This document shows, in pieces, positions 51,789 through 64,000 of a stretch of 64,000 nucleotides of DNA (within the stretch, counting starts at the first letter, position 1; every line of letters begins with the position of its first letter). The position numbers were made by a program, and so were the translations under genes. The notes below the pieces were generated by a model. It had not been told where the DNA came from. It did no database searches and was given only the letters and a program-made list of their open reading frames with translations. This DNA is from Casuarius casuarius (taxonomy: Eukaryota; Chordata; Aves; Casuariiformes; Casuariidae): positions 6,942,580-7,006,579 of the forward strand of contig PTFA01000024.1 of NCBI GenBank assembly GCA_003342895.1, read 5' to 3'.

Positions 51789-53021
51789 TGTTCCTGAGGC
51801 TACTTACAGTCTCCCTATTAATTTATTCAACAAAATTGTAATGGTCAGAAAGAGATACTGCATTTTGTGAGAATTATTGATGTTTTGAAATGCCTTTGAT
51901 TCTGTATCAGACAAAAGTATTGGACATTTTCACAAAATGAAATATTTGGAACAGTTTGGAAGAAGAATTGTTGAAATGTTTTCCAGCAAAACAAAATAGC
52001 CAGATGCTCCTAAAAGACTTCATTTTGAAAAGGAAATTTAAAACAAAGTTTTCTCAGATAATAAAAATAAAATGTGGCTGATACTGAATTTAGGTCACAT
52101 TTTTCTACAGCATTTTTTTTGAAATTGCAAATTTTTGAAATTGCGTCTGAAGGGAAGCAAAGACCTACAGAGATGCCACGAAAAATCTCAGCAGTGTCCC
52201 CCGTTTGAGGCCCCGGGGATGGAGGGGAGCGTGATACTTCTGTAGGGCAGGTTCCTGCAGAGAACAGCACCTCCTTGGGTGCCCCATGCCCAGGGGACAC
52301 CTGTGGGTTTCGGGCCCTGGGCAGTGCGGCATGGAGAGAGGATGGCATGGCGATCAGCATCAGCTCCTATGCAACATCCCTGTTTCTGGCATTATTTCCA
52401 TTTTCACTTCCCACGAAGAATTCCTGGAGGAATTCCCCTGCCCGAAACTGTTCCGGGTACAGTCAAGAGCTGTACTGAGGCAAGACTTATTTTAAAGGAA
52501 TTCACGGGGAAGAAAACAAACAAACTGCTTCACACAAGATCAATAACTCATATCTTGAAACAACTGGATCCCAGATAAAGCACTGAAACATACTACAGGG
52601 AACAAACATGTATTGAGAAGGGGATAGATTATCTGACAGACTAAATAAAAATAAGAAACAGCAAAATGATGAATTAATAGGAGAGTCTCTCCAAAATTTC
52701 TCTAGGCAGGTTCTATCCGCTGAAAGTGAAATGATGGAGGAAAGTTACCAGCACTTCTTCGAACCATCCCCCTCCCACAAAAAATCCAAAATCTGAAATA
52801 GTCATATTAAGATACCTAGAATGCTTTCCTTTCAGAGATGAACTGTTTAAGCACACATATATCACAATAACATTAATCCCTGTAGCAGTATCTGCTGTTA
52901 CATTGCATTGCTTACTTAGACACATTGCAAGGCATTTGTAACTCCTGTACAGCTGCATAAAAACACATGCACCTCTGACTGAAATGGAGTCAACACAGGA
53001 CAAAATATAGCAGAGAAACCT

Positions 53022-53048
53022 AAAAAAAAAAGAAAAGAAAAGAAAAAA
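53022..53048. repeat. A-rich (GAAAA)n tract
   Basis: A10 followed by gaaaagaaaagaaaaaa, about 430 bp left of the intronic CpG island. Confidence 0.85.
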
Positions 53049-53479
53049 CCAACAGACTAGGCAAAGAAATTTAAAAAAAGACTGTGCCCCACAGCAACGG
53101 CATGCTCTGCCGGAGCGGGGAGCACGCGGCTCAGCACCAGTCCATTGACCACACGGGACTCCGGCACAGCCCCTTCTGCTGTTCCCATGAAAATGCGCCC
53201 GCTCTGCAGGCTGCGTTTTTCCTAGAAGTCACGTCCGGCCATTCGCTACGAGCTAATTGGCTCCAAAATAAATGTCATCTCTTAATCTGAGTTAACTTCC
53301 CCTCCCCCTCTCTCCAGTCCTCCAGGTGAACGTCACCATAACACCTAACCTGCGATCAAACGCAACCGCTTCAGAGGCTCCTCATAATTTTTGCCCCGGT
53401 TCCTGCCCAGGAAGAAACCAGGGTTTTCCCAATTTCTGGGCTCTGTGTGGTTTGCAAGGTGAGCTTCACGCAAGGGAGC

Positions 53480-54130
53480 CTGTCTGTAGGGAGAAGGGGG
53501 CACCCGGCGCGGGCCCCCTCTGTTAGCAGGCCTGCGGCCGCCCGCCTAACGGGCAGCCGTCACTCAGCTCCAGCCGGCCGGGGCGAAACGCCGGCGACCG
53601 CATCTTCCCCTCGCCCGCCGGGCTGCCGGGACGCCCCCAGCGCCGCCCGCCGCCGCCAGCTCCCCACGCCAGCAGCCCTGGCGCTGCATACTAATTGGCA
53701 CGCTTAATGACTTTCCCTCGCTCGCCCTCCCATCTCCTCGCGAACCGCCAGCTCCCAGCCGAGGAGCCTGGCTGCCATGGAAACCGAGCCTCCGCGCGCG
53801 CAGAAACCCCGTTTGGAGCAAATTCCAGCGGTGAAGCTCAAAAGAGGATGTTGGGAGGGCGCAAGGGTGGAGGGGTGGGAAGCGGAGCCGCTGGCCGGGC
53901 GGGAGCTGCGCGGGGCCGATCTGGCCGCCCAGCCAAGACGCCCACAAGCTGCGCGTACCCTGGGCGCACGAACGCAGACCTCGAGCGGAAAAATAGATGC
54001 ATCTTCTTTTGCGTACGTTCGTCTTCAAAACGTTTCAAACGCTTCTCACCCGCTGGCCCTGCCCACAGCCCGCAGCAGACAGCCCTCATGTGCGCATTGG
54101 CCAGGTCGTCCAAGGGGGGTTGAAAATCCC
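53480..54130. promoter_or_regulatory. CpG island inside the NTRK2 intron
   Basis: A GC-rich, CpG-dense block with a NotI site (gcggccgc) near 53533 and repeated CCG/GCC motifs, set in AT-rich intron. On the plus strand, antisense to NTRK2, an ATG at 53777 in strong context (gctgccATGGaa) opens a 124-codon frame. The peptide is Arg/Ala/Pro-rich with no recognised domain. The island could drive an antisense or alternative transcript, or be an enhancer; sequence alone does not decide. Confidence 0.6.
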
Positions 54131-55059
54131 GAATACTACTTCCGCACTTGAAGGACCACATGCAGCCAGATGAGCAGGCTACAGCGAGCAAAGAGTTCAA
54201 GGGGGCTTGGGACCCTCCACAGCACAAGCTGGCGTAGGACAAGCTCCTGCCTCGGCAATTCGTCTGTGACCCCGAGCCCAGCTTTCAGTCCCTCCCTCCC
54301 TGCAGCAACGGGAACTGCCCCGTGGTCCTCATCCTGCCTCCAGAGCATTTCTAGGCATATAATGGGGGTAAGATGAGTGTACACCTATTTCTGATTAGTA
54401 CCCCAAACACAGCCTTTGAAGGACACCCTCCCTTGCTCCCAGTCTACTTGGAAGCTTTAAGGCCAGCAACGGAGTATGTCCTTGGATGTCATGTTTTCTA
54501 CACAAAGTTCCACATGACATGATTCAGTCTTGCAGGGAGCCCTCAGAAGGTCAATAAAACTGGCCTCCTCCCAAAAATACCCAAACAAACAAACAAAACA
54601 AGGAAGAAAAAAAGCCACTGTTCTTTTAGTGGAACATTCATAAAATTTTAGACTGGGTCAGCACTTTTCTAAAGACTAGATGGAGCCGATTATATCCCCA
54701 GCAGCCCGTCTCATGCAAAAGACTTAGCAAATGTTTCAGCTCTCGTTCTGTGTCCAACAACTCGAACAACCAATTTAGGGCTGGGAACGCATTTAAGATC
54801 CAAGTCAGAATGTCCCCTGCAGTTGAGTGGTGTATAGATTTGAGGCTGAAGCACCGAAGACACCTAACAAAAGTCCTGTTTGGTATTCCAGTAAGGCAGT
54901 GAGATCTACCGCAGCATGGGCTGGGGAGCACTGTGAGAAGGTTTAGGCATGACAGCTAGGGACAATCGTACCTGCATCCCACAGTGATGCTTCCCCTTTA
55001 GCTAAGACCAGCAAAAGGAGTCTTCTACTGGGATTTTCACTTTCTAGAGGCTTTGTCTA

Positions 55060-56350
55060 TGTCATCTTGCACTTGATCTTGCATTTATGAAGCCAGAATT
55101 CCCACTGCAATTCTGGCAGGGTGGCAAATGCCAGCTTCTGTAGAAGGGATCCCACTCACCAGCCTGCTGGCAGTCCATGGAGGTGCCGGGATGCATGCGG
55201 ACAAAGGGCATCCAGCAGACACAGCACCTGTGGATTTTCAACACACCTTTGACAAAGCTCTACGGGAAAGGATATTAAAGAAACTAGACTGCTACAGGGT
55301 TGGAGAAAAGGTCTTTTTTATGGATTGAAGGCTGGTTAAGGGACAGGAAGCAGAGAGCAGGACCTAAAGGTCACTCCCATGGGTAGAGAGGAGGCAATAG
55401 TGGAGTTCCCCAGAGGTCAGTGCCGGGACCAGTTACATCCAAAAACTTCATCAACAGCCTGGAGAAGGGAGTGCACTGTCAAATCACCCAAGTTTGTGGG
55501 TAACACTAAGCTTTTGGAGATGAAATCCAGAAGGATCTCAAAAAGTAGAGTGAGTGGGAAACAGAGCTGCAGATGAGTTTCAGTGTAAATAACTACACTT
55601 AAAATAAACAGATGTGGTAACCTATGTTTACACTCAGAACTGGCAGCTACAACTTGGGAGGAAGATTTTGGAGTCATCTCTGACATCAAGAGGTCAGTGA
55701 GCAGAGGCAGCCAAAAAAAGCCAAGATGTTGAGCATCATCAGAACAGGAACCGAGAACAAGGCAGAGGGCATAGTTTTGCCATGTTATAAAGCCATGGGG
55801 CCCTCCATGCCTTGAGCGCAGTGCGATTGCTAGTTTCTGCAGTTAAAGAAGAATGAAATACAACTGGAGGCACAGAAAAGGGGAACTAAAATGCTTAAGT
55901 TGAGGCTTCCAAAATCATGAAGGTGATGGATAAAGTGAGCTTGATCACCAACAGCTGCAAAACTGTTACCACCAAAGTCTGAAATACTACAAATGGCAGT
56001 CAATGAAATTATAGGATATCAGTTTAAAACAGATAAAAGAAAGTAGTTTTTTACACAATGGGTAGTAAACTTCTGGAATTAGCTGCCACAGACAGTTGTG
56101 AAGGCAGACAGTATCAGCAGGTCCAAAAAAGGATTAGACAAATTCATGGACATCTGTCCCATAAACAGGTACTACAGGGAACTGGCAGGGATGTACCCTC
56201 TAACATCCCTAATCCAAGGATTATGGGTTCTGGACTAGTATAAGGAAATGGCCACAAAAACCAGCAAGACTTGCATGCTATCCCTGAACAGTATTTCCTA
56301 CCACCACATATATTGGGTTAGGTAGACCACGTCCTGTGTTCTCATGATAT
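55060..56350 (+). mobile_element. Decayed CR1-type LINE: reverse transcriptase remnant to 3' end
   Basis: On the plus strand, VDFQHTFDKALRERILKKL near 55225-55290 corresponds to the CR1 motif LDFSKAFD. The following sequence, in shifted frames, resembles SGVPQGSVLGP (about 55400-55430), a FINDL-like block (about 55448) and further 3' CR1 sequence such as aaaaaaggattagacaaatt (about 56124). Several frameshifts and stops make it inactive. It lies inside the NTRK2 intron, antisense to the gene. Confidence 0.75.
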
Positions 56351-59300
56351 CTGCTTCCACGTATTAAACAATGATGTAACCAGCAATCACTTAAGGGTTT
56401 AGAATACCTGAATTCAGACAGTGAAATACTTAGAGAACTTAGTGAATTGAAAAAATCCAACAACTAATTTTTACAGTAAGGCAGTAAGCATCTATAAGCA
56501 GCAAAAGAGTGCTTAGGACAGTGCTCAGTATTTTCATTCTGTAATATTTCTGACCAGGGAACATCACAGAGCCTTTCTATAGCCAATCCAGAAGCCATTT
56601 CTTGCCTCTGCATTTCCGTACACTAAACTGGGACACCTCAGAGAGGCGAACCTTGCAACCTTTAGATATGGGAAGTACACAGAAAAGCTGCTCTTCAGAC
56701 ACTTTCCTCTCCAGTATCACTCTTGGAAGAGAGGGGAGATAGTTTACAAGCAGGTGTGATTTAGACTTAAGAGCTGGTTCAGTCATTTCTGAAAAAGGAT
56801 GGAGAGTCACATGCATAAAAAGCTTCTTTGTGCAGATCAGGATTTGTGCTTCATCAGAGGGAACTGGGCCAGAACAGAATGACTGTGCCTATGAAAAGCC
56901 TATTTTTCAGGATGGGCTCCATTTGCACCTCACTTTTCCTGCTCAGTGTCTTGTACCATGTGTATTTTACATCAGCAGGACTGAGTTAAAACTTCCATTT
57001 AGGGGGGGAATGAAGAAAAATCTCCCCTGCATGTTGAATTAAGACATAATGAACTGTTAGATCTTTGGCATTCTGTAACAACACCTGGGGAGTGGGATTT
57101 ATGATTAGGTGAACATAGGAATGGGCAATGGATAAAGACAGAAGAATCTGTGAATGTGCTTCATCAGTGCAATTGATCACACATTTACCTGAGTATCACT
57201 GCTGTGATATCACACATATGATATTTAAATTCCTAATTCATTTTGTTCCAGAGTGAAAGATTCCAGCAATTGCCAGCTCCATTGGCAATCTAAATAAACA
57301 TTATGGAAAACATTTTTAATTACATGACCTAATATTATTTTTCCACAGGACTTCTGTTTAATTCAGCACATGTGCTAGACAGTGCTCAGGAAGTAAGGGA
57401 ACTGTGTTTAATACTTCTTCTTCTCATCGCTCAGTGTGTGGGCACCTGCCTAACTTCTTGCACAACCAGCTTTATGCAAACATAAAAGTTCCCCCCAATG
57501 TGCCAGCAATAGCATTTGACCTTGGAAGGTTCATAACTGCAGCAGAGATACCTAGTCCCTCACCTATTGGACTATGTTATCGCCAAACTGCTATACTAGA
57601 AGAATGTAGAAAGGGTCATTACTGGGACCAAGCCTCAAGACAATGGTCACAGTAAACCTAATTCTGTTGCCTCCCTGCTGACTATCAGGAGAAAGGATGG
57701 ACTTTGGCCCACGTGGGATCCCCAGGAGGATGGATAAGTTGCTCCGGTAGGAATATAACGGGAGAGTTGTGGCGGGAGGAAACACAACCCAGTTTTCCCC
57801 AGATACTGACGTAGCAGCCAAGCTCTTCCCAGCAGTGTGCTGTTGTGGCTTGGGCGGTCATGCAAGCCCAGCCCCAAGCAATGTGGTGGAGAAGGTCACA
57901 AGGATCTTTTATGTTGGAAAGTATTCAGCAACCTAGCCCCATAAGAATAATACTGCCCAGACTGTCTGCATACAGCCCCCGTGAAAGAATTAATATGAGT
58001 GTTTACCAACTGAAACGTATTGAAACCAAATGAGTATCTGTGTCTTTTAATCTCATGACCTTAGTCTGACATACTGCAAACTGCAGAGAGTGTTTTTCTA
58101 TAGAGCAGAAGAAAGCATTGAGGTGAAGGGCTGGAACTTGTGAGTTACGAGTTGAACGCCAGAAGAATTCCAGAATGACAAGCAAACTTTTTGTTTTGTT
58201 TGTGTTTCATGGGGATGGGGGATTTACTATTCAGAGGGCAGTATTCTTTAAATAGCTGCCTGGTAATAACTATAATTTAACCTGCCTGTCCCCAGCAGTC
58301 TCCAGACTCCTTTTCAATTCTGAGTAGTTACTCTGTAAAAGGCAGGGGATCATCCTATATAATTAGAATTGCAGCTGCACAGAGATACTGGGATTTCAAT
58401 GCCTGGGATTTCAATGTGGAGCAAAAGCCCCACCGCTGCCTTCAGACTTGTGGTTTCTGCCGCCCAAGGTCCCCAGTGTTACCGATGAAGAGCAAGGCTT
58501 GAACAATGCACCCAGAAACCTGCTGCAAATCAAACACCTGATCTCAATGCTGTTCAACCTGGTCCTAGTATCAGCAATAGAAGAAAAGGCGAACTTTAAG
58601 ACAACTCTCTAACAAAATACTATTTTTCTAGGTGTGGTAGGGAAACGTATAGTGAGATAAAAACACCTTTGACCTCCTGAGAATAACAGAAATAGGCTCA
58701 CTTTATATCTTCTGCTATTTTATCCAGCAGGAAGACTAGACTTCAGGCCATTTCCCCATCTTCAGCATGCAAGACTCAAGAAGACTGTTAGATGGATGTC
58801 ATGTTTGTCATGTCAGTGTTGGACTTCTGTGTGGCTGCCGCTATCTTTGTTACCACATCAAGGATCTCCAGAACTTGAACTAAAGCTCTAGACTGCAGCT
58901 AAAATTGCAATGAGTTCGTGCTCTCTATGAAACAAGTACGGAGCAAGACATACAGTATGCAAGCACCAATGCATAGTAGTATCTGCTCTGCATTAAAACT
59001 CAAGCAAGATCTGTGGTTTAAACCCACATGGAAGTCCCCATGTTCTTACCACTTTGCATGCAAAGCTGTAGCTTTTTGACATGAGAGGCAACTTCTGCCT
59101 TGCTGACCCAGCAAGGGTTGTGCTAAACATTGTCACAAACAGAAACCACTCATATTTTTGAGATTGGCACAGGCTGAAAAGGTAGGTTAAATTTGTCACC
59201 CTTCTGGGAAGAAATGATAATGAAACAGAAGGAAGATATATACGGAGCAAAAGAACTGTTTATGTGTTTTCATCCATTAATGTTTCCTCCTGACTCTACC

Positions 59301-59689
59301 TTATGATAAATGCAGGACTTTGGGAAAAGACAAAGACAAAGCAATATTGGCTCTGCCTATACTCAGACAGAAGCATCTGTTAAACTAGAAACCAACTTGC
59401 CTGGAATTTGGAGGTTTAAAGTCTAATTAAAACCAAGGGAGAGTAGACTGGATGCAGAGTTAAAAAGAAGATAAATTTTCCCAGAGTCATAGAGCAGGTG
59501 CAAGGTCAGGCCTGTTTTTCTGTTGGTTGCATGGTTTTGTCAGCAATCAGAGAAGCTAAGAAGTTACTTGTAAGAGTTGCAGAGCTAGTGGCAGGTATTT
59601 TGATGAACTAGGAATGTTTTCTCTCTAAAACTTTCTCCTTGCTGGAAATCAGCCACTGTAAGCTGTGCTTCAGTGTGCTTCAAGGTACC

Positions 59690-60060
59690 AGCTAAGAACT
59701 GCAAGGGACATCTTAAGTCCTCAGTCCACTTCCGTCCTATCACATAGTTCACCCACATCACATAATTTCTCTCATAAATTGCTCAGTACCACCTTAAAAC
59801 AACTTAGTTTTCTCCCCAGCATTCTTGTTCACAGTCTGTCCAAGAAATTCATTCCTGATGGTCAGAAGCCTTCTTCCAATTTCTTGCTTAAATTCTGTCA
59901 TGGACAGCTTCTACTCATTTGTTCTTAGGTGAACACTGTCTTTTAGTTTAAATGGTTTTTCTTCCTTCTCTGATGTTTATTTACCCTTCGGATGCATTTA
60001 TATATCACAGGTTTTTTTCAACTGTCCTTCAAAAAAGACTTCAAGCAGGAATGCCCTGGC
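59690..60060 (-). mobile_element. Probable CR1-type LINE fragment
   Basis: Phrases such as attcctgatggtcagaagcc (about 59849) and tttttcttccttctctgatg (59956) resemble antisense CR1 copies in sauropsids. No reading frame survives. Weak similarity may continue to about 60700. Boundaries and family are tentative. Confidence 0.4.
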
Positions 60061-61271
60061 ACCTATGATCAGAGAAGTGGTCCTGTCCTTCCCACAACCG
60101 GAAAAAATGGCTATTCTTCAGCTGTATTGTTTCATCAACGCTGCTTGTTCAGCAGCTGAAGAAACACTTGTGCTGGTGCAGAAAAGAAGATGATGCAGGA
60201 ATTAGCTGCTGGGAGTAGCAAAAGAGCAGGACCTTCCCTTTCAGCAGCAGGGCTAGCTAATGCTGCTTAAAGAGTTTGAGCTACAGCCTTAGTCTTCTCT
60301 CACAAAATAGGCTCTCCATTTCCCTGATTAGTCTAGCATGTCTTTCCTATGCCTCTTCCAGGATTAGCTTTCATATTCTCAGTCCCATTAGCCACCTTGC
60401 CTGTTTCTTTATGTTCCTCACTGCCCTTTTAAAACCTGAGGTTAAAAATTAATTTAGTTTCCAGGCCAAACTAATTCTCATTTCCACGTCATCATCTCTG
60501 TAGTGGCACCATGATCCTCCTCATTCTCTTTACATGTAAACAGTTGAGGGATCTTCTCTTGTTTACTTTAACATCCTTTACAAAGTCAGTCCTAAACTGC
60601 TTTTTGGCACTTTTCACTGTATCCTCTAGGACCTAGCTCTCTTGTTACTCAGCCTTTCTCCATTTCTCATGTGTTTTTATTTACTGCCAAATGAGGTGAG
60701 ATCGGAGAAGGTTCTGCAACCTTTTATTCCCCATCTTCTCCTCTGATTCAGGGACACAAATTCCAACTAATTTTTGCACTTTTGTTTAAATAAATTCCAC
60801 ATTTTCTCAATAGTTAAGTCTCCAATACAGTTGGTGCTAATAACTAGTTTCCTACATTTCTCAGAGTTGGCCCTGGGAAACAGCAGAAGAACAGCAGAAG
60901 AACAACAGTCAGAAAAGGGGGACTCCCCAAAATTTGAGGCTACAATCGCTCCAGAGTCAAGACTTCCGAGAATCTCAGACAATTTTTAAATTTGCTACAA
61001 TCCCTATGAGTTTCACTTAGAATAAAAAATTATTAAACTACAGGTGCTGAATAACTGCCTACTTTATGTAACCTGAAGGCTACACAGATCAGATCTATTC
61101 CTTTTTCCTTTTCTAGTTTTGCTGCTTTTTATCTTTCCAAAAGATCCATAAAAACTGCTGCAAACCACTGCCAGATTAAACGGCATAATCAGGAAAGAAA
61201 CACTATTTACATCTTTTTTTCTGATTAAGTGTGTCCATTAACATAACACTGTTTTCCATACCCCTAGTGAC

Positions 61272-61835
61272 ATGACAGAGCACAAGCCAGCGGGAGCTAC
61301 ATTTCGATCAGCTAGCTTGGGCTTTGTGAGCAGCACAGGCGCAGAGGCGTGTGCCCCAGAAAAGGACCATTCGCCCTGCTTCTGCATAGCTTTGCAGTCT
61401 GCGCCGAGCTCATGCCACCGCTTCAGAGCCAGCAGCGCCTGCAGAGCACACGTACCTCCCGTCTCAGGTTATACAGCGCGGCGCAAGCCTCTCTGTAAAA
61501 CTCCTTTGTATTTCCTACTTTCTGTAATTTTAGCTATGCTTAAAGCTGTGTTTGAAGGGCTTCTTACTGCATGTAATACAGCTTTATATGCTGCACAGCC
61601 TTCACTTTACTCCTTTTCCATTTTGTGTTTTATTCTACCAGCTAAAGATGATTACGACAGAAAGCAAGAGGGTTCATATTGCATAATACAGAGGCATATA
61701 CAAGCTGGCTCAGCTCCAAAACCACCACTTAGTCTGTCTCCAGACTGCCATGGAAACATTTGTTGTTCAAAACTGTATGTTCTTCTAAGCCTGACTGATG
61801 TAAGAAATCACAACTGTGTCTATGCAAACAGGTAG
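61272..61835 (+). other. Unassigned 187-codon open reading frame
   Basis: An ATG-started frame on the plus strand, antisense inside the NTRK2 intron. It lies partly in moderately GC-rich sequence and ends at TAG within acag-gtagga, a passable splice donor at 61831/61832. The predicted peptide has a Cys-rich N-terminal half and a hydrophobic stretch around residues 80-125, but no domain I recognise. A frame of this length is close to what chance allows in 64 kb over six frames. Confidence 0.15.
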
Positions 61836-62702
61836 GAGTTGTACAAGAGGGATCTTTCGATCTTTTGCAACAGAATTCCCCTCTGCAGGAAAGGGCAATA
61901 TGAGGCCTGTACTTAAACAACATATAAGCTTTCTTTTGTAGATTCAAGTAGTATGTGTCGGCTTTCTGTAGAGGGATGAATTCCACCCACTGTGTATTGG
62001 CATTAGGCTTTATTTTAACATCAGTATGCTTTTTCCGCAGAATTACTCAATGCTAGGTTCTTTTCTGTAAAAAAAGCTGATATGGCATGCAAGGCCAGTT
62101 GTAAAATAAGTGAAGATATTCAAAGAGCATGGAAAAGTCATTCAACTGAAAACTGCAAAATTCCGTTTTACATTGGTGCTTTCAATGTAGAAGACAAGAC
62201 GTGCTGCCAAAATTATGACATGAAATATTCAACTCTATTCTGATCTTTTTCTCTGTGTCTTGTTTTGCTAAAGATGATTTAAAACTCTACTTGTTGAATC
62301 CAAAAAACAAACAGCTCATGTATATGACAGCCTGCCAAAAATGCAGGACCCTGCCCTTCGCTCAGCTCACAAGCAAGAAAAATCTCCTGAAAGTGTACTG
62401 CCAGCCAGCTATGCTGCACTAAATCTCACCGTCAGAAAATAACACTGGCAGCATAATCAGCTGCGAAAGGACTGTATGCAAAGCAGTAACTTGCAAAAAT
62501 CCCAGCCTATATCAGTTGGCCTCTTGAAACGATTTGTTGGTGACAGGCATCTCCTAAATTAATTTGCAAAGAATCTACATTCTCAAGATAACATTGCGTT
62601 TTTATTTTCTGGAATTGGGCTGAGGCAGTACGAGAAAGGTAGATGACAAAAACATTAGGGCAAATGATTTGTAACCATCATGTCTGTCATTCATGTTGGC
62701 TC

Positions 62703-62721
62703 TTTTTTTTTTTTTTTTTTT
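62703..62721. repeat. Poly(T) tract (T19)
   Basis: Nineteen consecutive T in the NTRK2 intron. Confidence 0.9.
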
Positions 62722-64000
62722 GCTGTATATTTATGCTGGCAGTGAAACAATCGCAAGATTGATGTGTTATCAAAGAATATCTGGCAATGCTTTTAATGAA
62801 CAGTTCTTTATCTTCCTAAAATTCTATCACCAAAAGAAAAAGCAAATGAGAGTGATTTCTTCGCCCTGATAAAGTTCCTCTCTTTCTGGGTACCCTGTTA
62901 AATCCCGGTTTCTAGGGATATAATCTAGCAGATCATAAAAATAAATTGAAGGATTCCTCTCTCACGCACACCTTGGAAAGGACCAAATGTCATTATAAAA
63001 AGATCTCCTGAGGGAGGACCAGACTCCATCAAATTTTATATAGCAACTGAAAATAAAAAAAATAAATAAACCTACATATCCAGTAAAACACTTGTTTACC
63101 TCATGGTGTGGCCTCCCAAGAAAATGCTTGCAGTTAGTCAAAGTGATAACAAAATTATGTAATTCCCGTGCCTCTGCATGAGTGTGTAGGACTTGCCATG
63201 CGAGGACTGGATCACAGGCTGATGTGATGTGCTTTCTCCTTTAGAAATAGCTATGAACACACAAGTGAAGGCAGACATAATGCCATTAAAATTAGTAATT
63301 AATAAAGATAAAGGTTGAAATCCTGTGCCCAATGATGTCAATTCTAGTTTCCCCATTGATCTGGAAGCTGGACAAGCATTCAGTCTGTGAATATATACGA
63401 CAGTCTTTCTGTTTTCTGCAAAAATTGTATGGGTTAACTGCTTAGATCATATTCATTTCAATAGTAAAAGACAAAAATAGTCAGTATTTTGTGGTTTAAA
63501 GTATCTCAGTGTCAGGGTTTCTTTCTCTCCAAATGGCTTTTTATGTATTTCATTTTCAGTATGTACTCCTTTGTTACAGAGACTCATTATTTTTGTAGAA
63601 GTAGATTTACAATCTTTCACTCTATAACCAAAAGCCTTGCACTATTGCTTTTCCTTAAAGCCCCAGCTCCTAAGCATATGATTACACGAACATTTTAAAT
63701 GGCATTTGTTTAAAAATGTACACTTCTCGCCCTCACAGTTGTGGGAAAAAGCTTGAACACAGCAAGACAGAAAGAACACCGGGCTGAAGCAGGGTTTAAT
63801 GGGCCATGCTGTCACAGGTATCACAGGTGGCTGACTGCCCTCCAAGTTCCTTCAGAAATGCATCCATCTCCAGCTTAAAATAGTTGAGCTTTTCCGTGCT
63901 CTTTGTTGTTCCTGCTGGAAGGGCCCTTCCAGACTTACTTCTTATATTTAGAAAATTCTCGCACTCTCAATTTCTTCTTGCCAGTTCATACCCATTTGTT

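Noticed and set aside
53564..54242. Several overlapping 120-154-codon open frames in the intronic CpG island
   Set aside because: They are open on both strands and in several frames at once, as expected in GC-rich DNA. Only the strong-context ATG at 53777 is kept, as a finding.
55225..55330. Intact reverse transcriptase gene
   Set aside because: Only short motif remnants survive, in shifted frames with stops; this is a decayed CR1 copy.

Overview
The window looks like vertebrate nuclear DNA, most probably from a bird or a close sauropsid relative. It is AT-rich and CpG-poor, with a few GC-rich CpG islands. Interspersed repeats are sparse, and those I can recognise are old, decayed CR1-type LINE relics; there are also many short A, T, CA and TA tracts. 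I see no bacterial, plasmid or phage gene organisation. Almost all long open frames sit in GC-rich patches or repeats, and I do not accept them as genes.

The only gene I recognise with confidence is NTRK2 (TrkB, the BDNF/NT-4 receptor tyrosine kinase) on the minus strand. Its last two coding exons are at 37629-37787 and 36950-37135. They encode the end of the kinase C-lobe and the C-terminal tail ending in the PLC-gamma docking motif YLDILG. Splice sites are canonical and reading phase is continuous. From 37788 to the right edge (over 26 kb) is probably a single large NTRK2 intron, because I could not find the preceding kinase exons in it. To the left of the stop codon lies what is probably a long 3' UTR, reaching perhaps to about 31.74 kb. 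In RNA order it carries a TA/TG-rich stretch, a CU-rich tract, a strong G-quadruplex candidate, an internal A18, a hairpin, a U20 and paired AATAAA signals.

Left of about 31.7 kb is the intergenic region downstream of NTRK2. It holds a GC-rich patch ending in a consensus splice donor (30.39-30.86 kb), a broad CpG-retaining domain (25.4-28.7 kb), a GC-rich patch next to a diverged 1.5-kb-spaced duplication (20.8-22.8 kb), and CR1 relics at about 6.4-7.3, 17.2-17.8 and 23.7-24.0 kb. The NTRK2 intron holds an orphan CpG island (53.48-54.13 kb), CR1 relics (55.1-56.35 and 59.7-60.06 kb), a tandem POU octamer (51.77 kb) and one long plus-strand open frame (61.27-61.83 kb).

The sequence has single N bases at 20900 and 28033, both in GC-rich DNA. 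I found no clearly novel protein system. The items most worth a second look are the structured NTRK2 3' UTR, the duplicated branch-point/polypyrimidine unit at the kinase exon, and the CpG islands that have no assigned transcript.
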